Positions 1 through 9,220 are shown, counted from the stretch's first letter. The stretch: 64,000 nucleotides of DNA from Mucilaginibacter sp. SG564 (GCF_013149275.1 NZ_JABGNA010000001.1:310001-374000), one strand, 5' to 3'. Notes: generated by a model from the letters alone, not told the origin. Numbers and translations are program-made.

Positions 1-708
1 ATATTGGCCGGGCGATAATCCGGTATAACTTTTAAATAGTTTCCGAAACCACGAATAGCCTACCTGTAATTCATCGGCAGCCTGCTCGGGCGAAAAATCA
101 TTTACGATATTGGAACGGAATAACAGTCGGGCTTTATTCACAATGATCTCTTTGTCTTCGCACTCCACATCGTTTTGTTTAATGACAGCATGTACGCAAC
201 CCAGCAAATGTAAAGCCGCACCCGATATGAGGGGTTGGTAACCTGTATTCTCGTTCCTGGTATTTTCGATGATGTTGTTAAATAAATTGAAAATGCCTTC
301 GTTGAAACCGATGTACATACTTGGGTTTTTCGGACTCAGGAAATTATTTTTTACCAATCTGTCAATAATATCACCTTTAACTCCTATCCAATATTCGTCC
401 CAGCCGGTTTCATTATTGGGTTTATATCGGTGGCGCTCGCCAGGGAACAGTATGATCACTGTTCCAGCGGTAATAGTACGTTGTGTGCAGTTATCAGATT
501 CAAAAACACCCTTGCCTCTTGTGATATAAATAACCTGGTACTCATTTAAAACCCTACCTATATTCCAGCTAAAATAATGATGTGCCGGATGATTTTTTAC
601 CGGATATAAGCCGGTAGGTTCAATATGGGTACAACCAGCATTAAGCACGCACAGCCCCCAATTTTCATCTTCGCGGCTTACAGGCAGGTATTTGTAATAA
701 TTGATCAT
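1..708 (-). CDS. AraC-family transcriptional regulator (C-terminus cut by window edge)
   Basis: 236 codons are open from the ATG at 708 to the left edge, so the end of the DNA-binding domain is missing. The N-terminal half is a cupin-like sugar-sensing domain (motifs GRVLNEYQVIYITRGKGVF and LFPGERHRYKP, residues about 50-105). The C-terminal part begins an AraC helix-turn-helix (AADELQVGYSWFRKLFKSYT, then GLSPGQY at the edge). It resembles the regulator at 15055-15969 throughout (WNIGRVLNEY versus WNRGRILNDF), so the two are paralogs bracketing the sugar locus. It lies downstream of the GH43-like gene with a 178-bp gap. A likely role is activation of the adjacent sugar genes in response to a mono- or oligosaccharide; the ligand is unknown. 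Confidence 0.9.
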   Translation of the reverse strand, partial: MINYYKYLPVSREDENWGLCVLNAGCTHIEPTGLYPVKNHPAHHYFSWNIGRVLNEYQVIYITRGKGVFESDNCTQRTITAGTVIILFPGERHRYKPNNETGWDEYWIGVKGDIIDRLVKNNFLSPKNPSMYIGFNEGIFNLFNNIIENTRNENTGYQPLISGAALHLLGCVHAVIKQNDVECEDKEIIVNKARLLFRSNIVNDFSPEQAADELQVGYSWFRKLFKSYTGLSPGQY

Positions 709-837
709 TTAAAAAGCATTTACTAATAAACAGTTTGGTAATGTTTATATAAAAGGTAGATTAAAAGCCATACCAATTGACGCAGACATAGGTTTATATG
801 AAGTTAAAAATAACAATAAATAGGTCTGTCACAAGTT

Positions 838-856
838 GGATTTCAAAAAGTACAGA
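838..856 (+). promoter_or_regulatory. Candidate AraC-type binding site (third copy, lone)
   Basis: The sequence TTTCAAAAAGTACAGA shares the core CAAAAAGTACA with the two operator copies at 8621-8638 and 8793-8810. It lies between the GH43-like gene and the AraC gene that starts at 708. Its orientation does not suit a nearby plus-strand promoter, so autoregulation of the AraC gene is only a guess. Confidence 0.35.
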
Positions 857-886
857 TACACCACTAAATATTAATTGTTTATCTGG

Positions 887-2461
887 CTATTTATTAAGTT
901 GTTTCCCGCTTGAATCGAGCATATCAAACTTTATTATTTTACTATTATCTGCAGTATAGGTATTGCCGCCATCGCCGCTATAAAAAGCCGAAACAGAAGT
1001 TGCCTCCGCGGTTTGATAAGCAAAACCGTATGATCCGGTAACTGCTGCCGATTTTACAACAACGCAATAATTTATGCCTGCCTCAATTTTTATTTTAGGC
1101 CGAACGGTAAGCCTTTTTGCCGACCAGCCCACAACGCCTGCATCCAGATTCTGAGTGCTTAAGGGGCTGCCGGTTGGTTTACCTGTTTTGTCGGCCCTGT
1201 AAACGGCAATTTGAAGTGTGGCATCGGGATATCCTATTTTAAAGGTGGTAAAACGCAGGGTACTTAATACACCTGATAAGCTGGCCTTAAAGGTTTGTGC
1301 CCATTGCATCGCCTTACTGATGTCATGTTGCGTACGATATTCTTTTAAATTGATGTTTTTTGCAGGCTTATTATCAGAAGTAGCAATTTTGAATGATTGA
1401 TCACAAGTCATGGGTTTTATGGAGCCATCGGCCTCGAAACTGAGCGGTGCCCAGTAATAATTTGCCAAAGCCTCATTTTTCGCGGCATTGTTCCATAAAT
1501 CGCTGCCAAACAAAAAAACAGGGCCAGTACCCAATATGATGGTTGACACAAAAGATGGCTGGCCCCCACAAGAGTTATCGCTGATCTTTCGGCCCTCAGA
1601 CCATGGTCCCAAAGGCGATTTAGCCATACTATATGATGCCCCTGTACCAGAACAATAGCCACAATTGGGATCGGAATAAACTACATAATAAATACCATTG
1701 CGCTTAAACATACCCGGCGCCTCGGTTTGTCCTTTGGTAATGCCTTTTGCAACTTCACCCGTACCTGTCAAATAGTCGTCGCTTAATTTTTCTATTACTA
1801 TAGTGCCTTTGGTGTGCCAGTCGGTATAGGCTAAGTATGCTGTACCATCATCGTCAACAAAAGTATCATGATCGCCATTATTTAAAGTAGCGGCAGGAGC
1901 GTTTGCATTAACAGCAAGTTTAGGTTCGGCAACCTCTGTAAATGGTCCGGTTGGAGATTTTGCTGTAAACACGTGATAACCCGATACATTATCATAAGTG
2001 TTTATCCATAGCACGTACAATCCCGTTTTTTTATTGTAGATAACATGTGGACGGAAACAGCCGATGGTATTACCATTACAGCGGGTTTGCCAAACCTGGG
2101 TTGTGGCATCAAAAAGAAAACCGCGGTCTGTCCAGTTAACCATATCTGTAGATGAATAGCTTTTAAAGCCGCAAAAAGGCGCATCTTTCTTGCCCCATTC
2201 AAAACCGCAATCATAACTGGTGCCATACAGATAATAAACGCCGTTAAAAAGCGCTATTTCGCCATCATGCGCATCTATGGCATCACCTAAAGTGCTAAAA
2301 CGGGTTATCTGATGCCCGCTCTTATCAAAGTTAGTAACAGTGGCTAAGTTTACTTTTGCTTTGTGCTGTGCTAAACCCTGTTGCGAATAAAAGCAGCAGG
2401 CTGCCACAAATAGTATTACTGATGCATAGCTGTTTACCAGGCGCGAGTTTATTTTTTTCAT
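887..2461 (-). CDS. Secreted GH43-like glycoside hydrolase with C-terminal beta-sandwich
   Basis: 524 aa. The first roughly 31 residues are a signal peptide ending near QQGLAQ, so the protein is exported. Residues about 60-375 form a five-bladed beta-propeller of the GH43 type: an AHDGEIALFNGVYYLYGT blade with a candidate Asp general base, a second acidic blade DHDTFVDDDGTAYLAYTDW, and a Glu in EAPGMFKRNGIYYVVYSDP that fits the general acid. The C-terminal ~130 residues look like a separate beta-sandwich, possibly carbohydrate binding. GH43 enzymes usually cleave arabinose, xylose or galactose linkages; the substrate here cannot be read off. It sits in the left Sus locus, divergent from the isomerase gene. 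Catalytic residue assignments are by eye. Confidence 0.8.
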   Translation of the reverse strand: MKKINSRLVNSYASVILFVAACCFYSQQGLAQHKAKVNLATVTNFDKSGHQITRFSTLGDAIDAHDGEIALFNGVYYLYGTSYDCGFEWGKKDAPFCGFKSYSSTDMVNWTDRGFLFDATTQVWQTRCNGNTIGCFRPHVIYNKKTGLYVLWINTYDNVSGYHVFTAKSPTGPFTEVAEPKLAVNANAPAATLNNGDHDTFVDDDGTAYLAYTDWHTKGTIVIEKLSDDYLTGTGEVAKGITKGQTEAPGMFKRNGIYYVVYSDPNCGYCSGTGASYSMAKSPLGPWSEGRKISDNSCGGQPSFVSTIILGTGPVFLFGSDLWNNAAKNEALANYYWAPLSFEADGSIKPMTCDQSFKIATSDNKPAKNINLKEYRTQHDISKAMQWAQTFKASLSGVLSTLRFTTFKIGYPDATLQIAVYRADKTGKPTGSPLSTQNLDAGVVGWSAKRLTVRPKIKIEAGINYCVVVKSAAVTGSYGFAYQTAEATSVSAFYSGDGGNTYTADNSKIIKFDMLDSSGKQLNK

Positions 2462-2901
2462 GCAGGTTTAATATGGTTTGTAGTTGCTAATTTAACTGCA
2501 GCAACCCTGGCGTGTTTATATATTTTGACAAATAATTTGTTCTTTATGATACCGTACTTATAAAACATGTTTAGCCTTTAGTAATCATACTGTATTTTTT
2601 GTGATGTATTTGAATTTTGTTATAAAAAATTGTTTATCAATTATTTAATAATCCGTTGTCAAAAACTATAAACCAAATATCAAAACCTGTATGAGGGACT
2701 GATAGGATTAAAATACTTTTATCAACCGATTTATACAAACGCATACATGGCATGTAACGCGCTTGTTAAACTTGTTAAATATTAATTTAGTTTAAAGCCG
2801 AGTGTATTGCTGCCGTGAGTAGTAATTTAAACTTTGGCATGACGATGTACTGTTATACCAGGCGGTTATAGATAAGGGCAAAAAGAATATAAATATTAAA
2901 A
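2462..2901. promoter_or_regulatory. Divergent intergenic region, GH43-like gene / isomerase
   Basis: This is 440 bp of AT-rich sequence with no gene. It holds an exact tandem 9-bp repeat CTTGTTAAA at 2762-2779 and a short palindrome ACATGGCATGT near 2745. A poor match to the locus operator core (AAGTAC on the minus strand near 2554-2559) is present. No convincing TAnnTTTG promoter was found on either strand. Confidence 0.5.
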
Positions 2902-4350
2902 ATGGTACCTGGAGATAACAAAAGCTCATCTGGTTTAAAAATAGGTTTGTTTGGCATTGGCCTTGAAGCATATTGGGCTCAATTTGAAGGACTAAAAGAA
3001 CGGCTTACCGGCTATATTGAGGTTGTAAGTAACAGGCTGCAAAGCTATGATGCTGAAATTGTTAATTTGGGGCTTATAGATACGCCTGAAAAGGCTTTTG
3101 AAGCAGGTAGCAGTTTTCGCCGGGAAGATGTGGATCTGATATTTTTGTATGTAACCACTTATGCCTTATCATCAACAGTATTACCTGTGGTAAAAAAGGC
3201 AAAAGTACCGGTTATTGTGCTTAACCTGTCACCTGCCGCTGCTATTGACTACACGGCTTTTAATAAAATGACGAACCGTACCGATATGACTGGTGAATGG
3301 CTGGCTTATTGCTCGGCATGCCCGGTACCGGAAATTGCCAATGTGTTTAACCGCTCTAATATTCCGTTTTATCAGGTTACCGGTATGCTGGATAATGATC
3401 CTGAGGTTTGGCAGCAGGTGGAGGAGTGGATTGCCGCAGCAAAGGTAGCCCATGTTATGTATTACAATCGGTTGGGAATTATGGGTAGCTACTATAGCGG
3501 AATGTTGGATATTTATACCAATCTTACCCTCCATTGTACCACTTTTGGCGGCCATATTGAAGTTATTGAGGTGGATGAACTTTCGGCTATCCGGGCTACC
3601 GTTACAACCGAAGAGACCCTCGAAAAAATAAGCGCGTTTCATAATATTTTCGAAGTGCAAAATGACTGCCCGGCCGACGAATTATCACGCGCCGCCATGA
3701 CAGCGGTGGCGCTCGATAAGCTTGTTCAGAAATATCAATTAGGCTCCATGGCCTATTACCATAAGGGTACCGGGAACGAAGCGAATCACAACACCATGAC
3801 CTCGGTGATTTTGGGTAACTCCATGCTTACGGCCAATGGTATACCTGCAGCAGGCGAATACGAAGTGAAGAATGCCCAGGCTATGAAGATTATGGATAGT
3901 TTTGGCGCGGGTGGATCGTTCACGGAGTATTATGCAATGGATTTTAATGATGATGTAGTGTTGATGGGGCACGATGGCCCTTGTCATCCCGCCTTGGCCG
4001 AAGGGAAAATAAAGGTACGGCCATTATTGGTTTATCATGGTAAAGTTGGCAGGGGTTTATCCGTAGAAATGTCGGTAAAGCACGGCCCTGTCACCCTGCT
4101 TGCTGTCGTGGAGACAATAGATGGTAAACTTCTTTTCCTGGTAGCCGAGGCCGAATCTGTTGCTGGGCCTATTCTTGAAATTGGCAATACCAACAGCAGG
4201 TACCGTTTCCCGATAGGCGCAAGAAAATTTGTAGAAGATTGGAATTCCTATGGGCCTGCCCATCATTGCGCCATAGGGCGGGGGCATATAGCATATAAGA
4301 TAGAGAAGCTGGGCAAAATCCTTAACGTACAAACTATTAAGGTTTGTTAA
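2902..4350 (+). CDS. L-arabinose/L-fucose isomerase-family protein
   Basis: 482 aa, close to the usual ~500 aa of this ketol isomerase fold. Two conserved histidine motifs resemble the metal-binding histidines of AraA: MGHDGPCHPAL (about residue 355) and GPAHHCAIGRGH near the C-terminus. FTEYYAMDF and the GTGNEANH motif supply candidate metal-binding glutamates. The family interconverts an aldose and ketose in the cytoplasm with Mn2+, here presumably arabinose, fucose or a related sugar released by the neighbouring hydrolases. There is no signal peptide. Its 3' end overlaps the 3' end of the convergent TIM-barrel gene by 14 nt. Assignment to araA or fucI proper is not safe from sequence alone. 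Confidence 0.85.
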   Translation: MVPGDNKSSSGLKIGLFGIGLEAYWAQFEGLKERLTGYIEVVSNRLQSYDAEIVNLGLIDTPEKAFEAGSSFRREDVDLIFLYVTTYALSSTVLPVVKKAKVPVIVLNLSPAAAIDYTAFNKMTNRTDMTGEWLAYCSACPVPEIANVFNRSNIPFYQVTGMLDNDPEVWQQVEEWIAAAKVAHVMYYNRLGIMGSYYSGMLDIYTNLTLHCTTFGGHIEVIEVDELSAIRATVTTEETLEKISAFHNIFEVQNDCPADELSRAAMTAVALDKLVQKYQLGSMAYYHKGTGNEANHNTMTSVILGNSMLTANGIPAAGEYEVKNAQAMKIMDSFGAGGSFTEYYAMDFNDDVVLMGHDGPCHPALAEGKIKVRPLLVYHGKVGRGLSVEMSVKHGPVTLLAVVETIDGKLLFLVAEAESVAGPILEIGNTNSRYRFPIGARKFVEDWNSYGPAHHCAIGRGHIAYKIEKLGKILNVQTIKVC

Positions 4351-5176
4351 AAGCAGATGAGGGGGTATTATATCTTTTACATAGCAGATCTTTCATAAAA
4401 GTGTTAATCTCAAACTGATTAGCCATGGGCTTATTGCTAAAGGGAACTTTAGGCATGTACGGTTCAGGGCCAAACTCAGTAGTTATAGTAAATAGGGGTA
4501 TACCCAATTGATTGTTAACGGAGATAATCTTATCCCACCATCCCAGGAATTGATGAAGTGCATAAGCCCATTCTGGTGCCCGCGGATCTGCTACCTGCGG
4601 ACCTTGTTCAAAACCAACGCGGGCGTGGATATGTATGCTCCGTTTAACAGCTTCGTCCATAATCAACGTAAAGTTTTCGAGCATGCTTTCGGTAACACAA
4701 ACCCAATGCGAAAAATCGGCTGTGATCCTGAAATCCGGTCGGGTGGCAAAAAAGTCTGTAAGCATCTGCGGCGAATAGCCTAATCTGCCCCGGTGGGTTT
4801 CATGAACTACCCGGATGCCGGTTTTTGCCGAAAATTCAAGCGCGGTATCTATTAGGGCAAGGTTTTGATCAAAGCTAAAGTAGTCACGACCCGTATGCGA
4901 GTTGATCAGCAAGGGTTTGGGTTCGGCACACTCCTCCAGGTTTTCAATAAAAGACGCTCTGAATTTTTTAAAAGTACAGCCTTCGGCACGGTGTTGATGG
5001 CTTACCAGGTACATCTGATGCTGTTGCAGATAATCGAATAAAAGCCGCTTATCATCCTTGTTAAGGGGGATCCAGGTATCTACACCGTCGTATCCCGAAA
5101 GCCTTACCTTATCCAGGAAATCGGTCAACGGCAAATGTTCATGGCCCCATTGCGGGCTTAATATTTTGATCTCCAT
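4337..5176 (-). CDS. Sugar phosphate isomerase/epimerase-like TIM-barrel protein
   Basis: 279 aa from the ATG at 5176 (MEIKILSPQWGHEHLP). The frame is open up to 5230 but that would run inside the upstream gene; 5176 leaves 11 nt after its stop. Motifs typical of the xylose-isomerase-like barrel are present: GYDGVDTWIP, a metal-type Glu in VVHETHRGR, ITADFSHWV, and HIHARVGFEQGPQV, whose His and Glu fit the barrel's metal site. It is translationally close to the glycosidase-like gene upstream and probably co-transcribed. A cytoplasmic epimerase or isomerase acting on the locus sugar is likely; the reaction is not known. Confidence 0.8.
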   Translation of the reverse strand: MEIKILSPQWGHEHLPLTDFLDKVRLSGYDGVDTWIPLNKDDKRLLFDYLQQHQMYLVSHQHRAEGCTFKKFRASFIENLEECAEPKPLLINSHTGRDYFSFDQNLALIDTALEFSAKTGIRVVHETHRGRLGYSPQMLTDFFATRPDFRITADFSHWVCVTESMLENFTLIMDEAVKRSIHIHARVGFEQGPQVADPRAPEWAYALHQFLGWWDKIISVNNQLGIPLFTITTEFGPEPYMPKVPFSNKPMANQFEINTFMKDLLCKRYNTPSSAFNKP

Positions 5177-5187
5177 TTTACGGATTG

Positions 5188-7689
5188 TCACGCTGCCTTT
5201 TTTATAATGAAAGTAACAGCTGACTTGCAAGTTTGCCGGAAGCTCAGTTGACCTTTTTTATCTGCCGTAAGGTGTTTCACTTTTCCATTAATAATCAACT
5301 CATAATTAGTTTCCGGTTGTAACTGTGTAAAGGCAAACTCATAAGTATCGGGCGAGGAGACAGACCATGAAATTTTTTGCGGCATCCAGGAACTGATAGT
5401 CAACGCAATCGGATGGGTCGATTTTTGGCTTACCTGTAACTGTGTGCTATCCTGGTTATGATGGTAGTAGGTTAGCCTATTCTCTGTTTTTGATGCACCA
5501 AATTTTTCATTGCTGCTGACAGAAAAACCTTTGGTGCGCATAGTATAATTATTTGTGCTCAAACTGATGTCGTAAACGGTGTCGCGCAGTGTGTACGAAA
5601 ACCTGGTTCCATTCAACACATCACTCATATGGGGTTCAAGCCCCATGCGGTTCCATTTGGGGCGGATGCCATAAATATCACGATATAAAGCTGTAATGGT
5701 GGTACATATCCCTGCCAGAATGTCTTCGCCAAGACCCAGTTGGCTAACCCTGCTGTAGCGTTGCGATGAAAGGCCATCCTTTTTATATTGTTCCAATAGG
5801 TTGCGGATATATTTAAGTGCGATTTTTTTATCATAGCCTGCATACGCCCTGATACCGAGGTAGCCCCATGTTGGGAAAATATCACCATTTTCATACTTGG
5901 GGAAAGGCCAGTTTCCGGCGGATACTTCTTCCCTGGTGAATGAATCGAAGCACAAAGGCCAGTGAAATAAGTGTTCGTTGGTAGTACGCTGTTCTATCTG
6001 GTCAAGGATCTGGGCTATCCTGGCCGGGTCATCACAAATGCCAAAGGCTATGGCTGCAAAATTAACCGGTGTAACCAGATTATCGCCATGGGTAGTACCG
6101 TCATTATCTCGCCAGTAAACGTATTGCTTTTTAGCTGGCAACCAAAAGCCGCCTTCACTCACCGGTTTATTGAAAGCGGTTTTAAGTTTTTCGGCAGTTG
6201 TTGTATAAAATGATGCCTTTTGGGAGTTTCCTAGTACCTTTTCACAATTTGCCCAAAGGTTCAGTGCTTCATACATCTGTGCGTTTACGAAGGCATTTTC
6301 ATAACTAGCCCACACAATATCCAGCCAGTCACTGGCTTTTTTTTCGGTTATATTGTTGTTTACCATCTCAAAAATACCGTTGTGGTTACAGTCGCGCTTG
6401 ATCAGCCATTCCAGTGCCCGTTCACAGCTTGTCTGGTGTGATTTTAGCCACTTGATATCGCCATTAATGTCAAATTGTTCGCTGGTGTTAATTACATAGC
6501 CGGTTTGCGAATCGACCGTGTATCCCCACATAGCTTCGTAATAGCCTGTTTTAGGGTTATAAGTGCCGGGTATTTCATCGCCCGCCGCGTTATGCCAGCG
6601 AGATAAAACACGGCCGTCGGCAAGCATAGCTTCATCGCGTTCCTGGTTAAGCGTGGCCGAAAAGTTACGGGTGTAATTTTCATCATCTACCGCCAGACCG
6701 ATCTGGGCAAAGAAAGGCTCATGCATGCATTTCCAGTTGGTTAACCAGCCATTACCACCAACAACATTATTATCAACCACGCCATACCGTCCGGTAGTAT
6801 TAAGCAGTTCCCGCACAGATGCGGCATCGATCCCTGCGAGGCTACCCCTGGAATATTTGGTAAAATAATCCTCGTAACTCAATTCATACTGCACGGTTAT
6901 CCTGCCCTTATTGATTTTAAAAGGTGCGAATACATCGGCTTTTTGGGATACAAAACGACTGAGGTCATAGCGCTGGTTTAGCGGCTCGTTACTTACTATT
7001 TGCTGACATGTAAATTCATTTTTATCGCTTTGTGAGTATTTGGTTGCAATTACACTCCCGGGGCCGGCTTTCGCTGTTATTTTTAGTCCGTCGCCAGTGT
7101 TTACATTCCAGAAGGTTACGCCGCCGGTATGTACGCCGTAAATATCATTTACATTCTTCAGATATTTGCACCATACCATCCCGCCGTTATCTAAAATGCC
7201 ACCTTTCCAGGTGTTAAGACCCAAAAAATTCCATTTTGGGAAAGCGCTGTCTTCTAATTCGGTTGTGTTGTTGTACTCCCGGCTGATATTCCAATCTACT
7301 TTGTCACCATTGATTGTAAAACCCCAGGTTTCATCAACAATAACATGTTCATCACCATAATGTATGCCGCTAAGAATAATATGATTCCCGTTCTTGTTAA
7401 TTTTAATAGCGCCAGCCTGTTTATCAGAAAAATAACTGCCGCTTTTAGTCTGTATACCGGTTTTAACACCCGATGCCGACAGCACATTGCGTCCCTTGAC
7501 GTTTAGTTGGCTGATGCGGCAACCGGAGGAGTAATCAATAACGATAGACAACTTGTTATCCGGTACGGTGATAGTAATGGTCTTGGCTGAAACATTATAC
7601 CGGATGCCCTTGCTATAGCCGATCTGAGAAAAAACCGGCTGATACGATAGGATCAGGATGATAATACTGGTAACTAATCTTCGGCTCAT
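5188..7689 (-). CDS. Large secreted glycosidase-like protein with (alpha/alpha)-barrel
   Basis: 833 aa with a signal peptide (residues 1-21, ending VFSQ). The N-terminal ~270 residues are beta-rich. Residues about 290-690 have the helical pattern of a six-hairpin (alpha/alpha)6 glycosidase, with acidic motifs such as ASDWLDIVWASYENAFVNAQ and YENGDIFPTWGYLG. A C-terminal beta-rich region follows (about 700-833). The layout recalls GH78/GH95/GH65-type enzymes, but no diagnostic catalytic motif was recognised, so no family number is given. It is the first of a two-gene unit with the TIM-barrel protein. A periplasmic role in releasing a sugar for the locus is inferred. Confidence 0.65.
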   Translation of the reverse strand: MSRRLVTSIIILILSYQPVFSQIGYSKGIRYNVSAKTITITVPDNKLSIVIDYSSGCRISQLNVKGRNVLSASGVKTGIQTKSGSYFSDKQAGAIKINKNGNHIILSGIHYGDEHVIVDETWGFTINGDKVDWNISREYNNTTELEDSAFPKWNFLGLNTWKGGILDNGGMVWCKYLKNVNDIYGVHTGGVTFWNVNTGDGLKITAKAGPGSVIATKYSQSDKNEFTCQQIVSNEPLNQRYDLSRFVSQKADVFAPFKINKGRITVQYELSYEDYFTKYSRGSLAGIDAASVRELLNTTGRYGVVDNNVVGGNGWLTNWKCMHEPFFAQIGLAVDDENYTRNFSATLNQERDEAMLADGRVLSRWHNAAGDEIPGTYNPKTGYYEAMWGYTVDSQTGYVINTSEQFDINGDIKWLKSHQTSCERALEWLIKRDCNHNGIFEMVNNNITEKKASDWLDIVWASYENAFVNAQMYEALNLWANCEKVLGNSQKASFYTTTAEKLKTAFNKPVSEGGFWLPAKKQYVYWRDNDGTTHGDNLVTPVNFAAIAFGICDDPARIAQILDQIEQRTTNEHLFHWPLCFDSFTREEVSAGNWPFPKYENGDIFPTWGYLGIRAYAGYDKKIALKYIRNLLEQYKKDGLSSQRYSRVSQLGLGEDILAGICTTITALYRDIYGIRPKWNRMGLEPHMSDVLNGTRFSYTLRDTVYDISLSTNNYTMRTKGFSVSSNEKFGASKTENRLTYYHHNQDSTQLQVSQKSTHPIALTISSWMPQKISWSVSSPDTYEFAFTQLQPETNYELIINGKVKHLTADKKGQLSFRQTCKSAVTFIIKKAA

Positions 7690-7726
7690 ATTTTATGAAA
7701 TTGGATACTATTGGCGATAGGTAAAA

Positions 7727-8539
7727 TTAAGATTCCAGGTAAATCAAAGGATTAAGCGTATCATTATTTAACAGATCACCTAAATTAAGGCGGGCAATTT
7801 CTTCGGGCGATAAAATATTGGGTATGCCATTAAAAGTGCTACCATCGGGCATATAAGCGCAGGTCATGGCACGCCTGTAACCAGGTGTCATGTTAGCATG
7901 CGCACCATGAATGGTAAGGCCGTTGTGAAATGAACAGCTTCCAGCTTTCATGGGCGCTGCCATTGATTTGGCTGTTTTAAATTCGGGATAGGTGGTAAAT
8001 ATCGCCCCCATATTTTTGCCGATCCCCGGATTTTCGAAAGTGGTATTGTGATAAGATCCCGGGATAAAAAACAGGCATCCGTTCTCATAAGTAGCATCAT
8101 CCAAGGCTACCCAGATAGATAGTGCCCGCCTGTCGCTAAATGACCAGTATGGCGTATCCAGGTGCCATGATGTAGGATTAGCCCATGGCTTTTTGATCAG
8201 TGCCTGGTCATGCCATATACGGATGCCTTGTGCTCCACAAAGCTGCGCGGCCATTTTTCCCAACCGTTCATCTAACATGATCTTTTTTATTTTTTCGTTG
8301 TCTTGCCATAAATTAATGAGCTGGTCAAAAACATTATCATAATACGATTTATCCGCATCATCGCCTTTGCCGTATACTTCTTTGCGATCGGGCATTTTAT
8401 TGCCGTTCCTTTTTGCCACTGCTTCATCAAGCGCTTGTCGCCAAAATTCCAGTTCTCCCGGGGATAAAAAATCTTCAATCACTAAAAATCCGTCACGACG
8501 GTATTGCGCAATAGCTTGCGGCGACAATTCGTTTTTCAT
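7727..8539 (-). CDS. Phytanoyl-CoA dioxygenase (PhyH) family protein
   Basis: 270 aa, full length for the family. The Fe(II)/2-oxoglutarate facial triad is visible: His and Asp in SWHLDTPYW (about residues 145-153) and a distal His in NGLTIHGAHANMTPG with the downstream Arg pair GYRRAMT that would bind 2-oxoglutarate. There is no signal peptide. Such proteins hydroxylate small organic substrates. Many members occur in Bacteroidota sugar loci with unknown substrates. It is read away from susC and shares a divergent control region with it, carrying an AraC-type site 42 nt from its -7 element (8571-8578). Confidence 0.88.
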   Translation of the reverse strand: MKNELSPQAIAQYRRDGFLVIEDFLSPGELEFWRQALDEAVAKRNGNKMPDRKEVYGKGDDADKSYYDNVFDQLINLWQDNEKIKKIMLDERLGKMAAQLCGAQGIRIWHDQALIKKPWANPTSWHLDTPYWSFSDRRALSIWVALDDATYENGCLFFIPGSYHNTTFENPGIGKNMGAIFTTYPEFKTAKSMAAPMKAGSCSFHNGLTIHGAHANMTPGYRRAMTCAYMPDGSTFNGIPNILSPEEIARLNLGDLLNNDTLNPLIYLES

Positions 8540-8570
8540 CTACTTTAAGAAATTTGAGGTTTGTAATGAT

Positions 8571-8578
8571 CAAAAGTA
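8571..8578 (-). promoter_or_regulatory. Candidate -7 element for the PhyH-like gene
   Basis: TACTTTTG on the minus strand matches the Bacteroidota -7 consensus TAnnTTTG, 32 nt before the ATG. There is no good -33 TTTG, which fits a promoter needing an activator bound at 8621-8638. Confidence 0.5.
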
Positions 8579-8620
8579 TGGCAAAATGAAACATAGCCTT
8601 TAATACAGAAATCGCTTTTT

Positions 8621-8638
8621 TTTGTACTTTTTGGTAAA
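8621..8638 (-). promoter_or_regulatory. Candidate AraC-type operator for the PhyH-like gene
   Basis: On the minus strand it reads TTTACCAAAAAGTACAAA, differing at one position from the site at 8793-8810. It points toward the PhyH-like gene, and its proximal edge is 42 nt from the -7 element. Confidence 0.55.
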
Positions 8639-8792
8639 TTCTTATCTCGATTAAGAAATAATTATGTGGGACACCGCCATCTTATGCGGTTTGAAATTTA
8701 TAAACTTCCCCATAATCTAAAGTGCTGTGTTAATGTGCGATGGTAAATAGTTTGTGTCTGGGCGATCGGGTGGAAATGATGAACCCGTAAAA

Positions 8793-8810
8793 TTTGCCAA
8801 AAAGTACAAA
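8793..8810 (+). promoter_or_regulatory. Candidate AraC-type operator for susC
   Basis: TTTGCCAAAAAGTACAAA lies directly upstream of the -33 box of the susC promoter, in the position expected of an AraC activator site. It has the same orientation and the same 42-nt gap to the -7 element as the copy serving the PhyH-like gene. Confidence 0.6.
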
Positions 8811-8829
8811 TTATAATTCAAATTGTGTA

Positions 8830-8860
8830 TTTGAAAGCCTTTACAGTTGGCATAAGTTTG
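8830..8860 (+). promoter_or_regulatory. Predicted promoter of the left susC/susD operon
   Basis: TTTG at 8830-8833 and TAAGTTTG at 8853-8860 are separated by 19 nt and fit the Bacteroidota primary sigma consensus. Transcription would start near 8865 and give a leader of about 355 nt. Confidence 0.6.
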
Positions 8861-9220
8861 ATATAACAATTATTTGCCGTTGCCGGCTAAGGCATATCTA
8901 TAAATTTTACTATTTCTACAAACTAATTAACCTTTTTATCATGGTAAAAAAATGACTTCATGTTATAAAACTGTATTATTTAAAATAGTGCAATTGGCTA
9001 TGATACATGCGGAAGCTGCAGTTTTCCCCTTAGAGGATCAAGCAAACAGTCCCTGATAAGCCCATAGGTCCTTTTGGATATTTTGCACAGGCTTAATTTT
9101 CCGAAATACAGATCCCCAGACTTTATTAATGCACTTGCCTAAAACAGCCATTTTACCTTGGCCTGGCATCGCTATGCTCTAAGCTGTCTAATTAATCAAC
9201 ATTATAATCAAACTAAAATT

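Larger units (their letters stand above)
8540..9220. other. Divergent control region, PhyH-like gene / susC
   Basis: This is 681 bp without a gene. It contains two inverted 18-bp operator-like sites, a -7 element on each side and a strong -33/-7 pair for susC. A small palindrome TTCAAATTGTGTATTTGAA lies at 8817-8835, between the operator and the -7 element. The 350-nt stretch from the predicted susC transcription start to its ATG holds no recognised structure. Confidence 0.6.

Noticed and set aside
3229..3660. 143-codon minus-strand frame opposite the isomerase gene
   Set aside because: Shadow; the plus-strand protein carries the conserved motifs.
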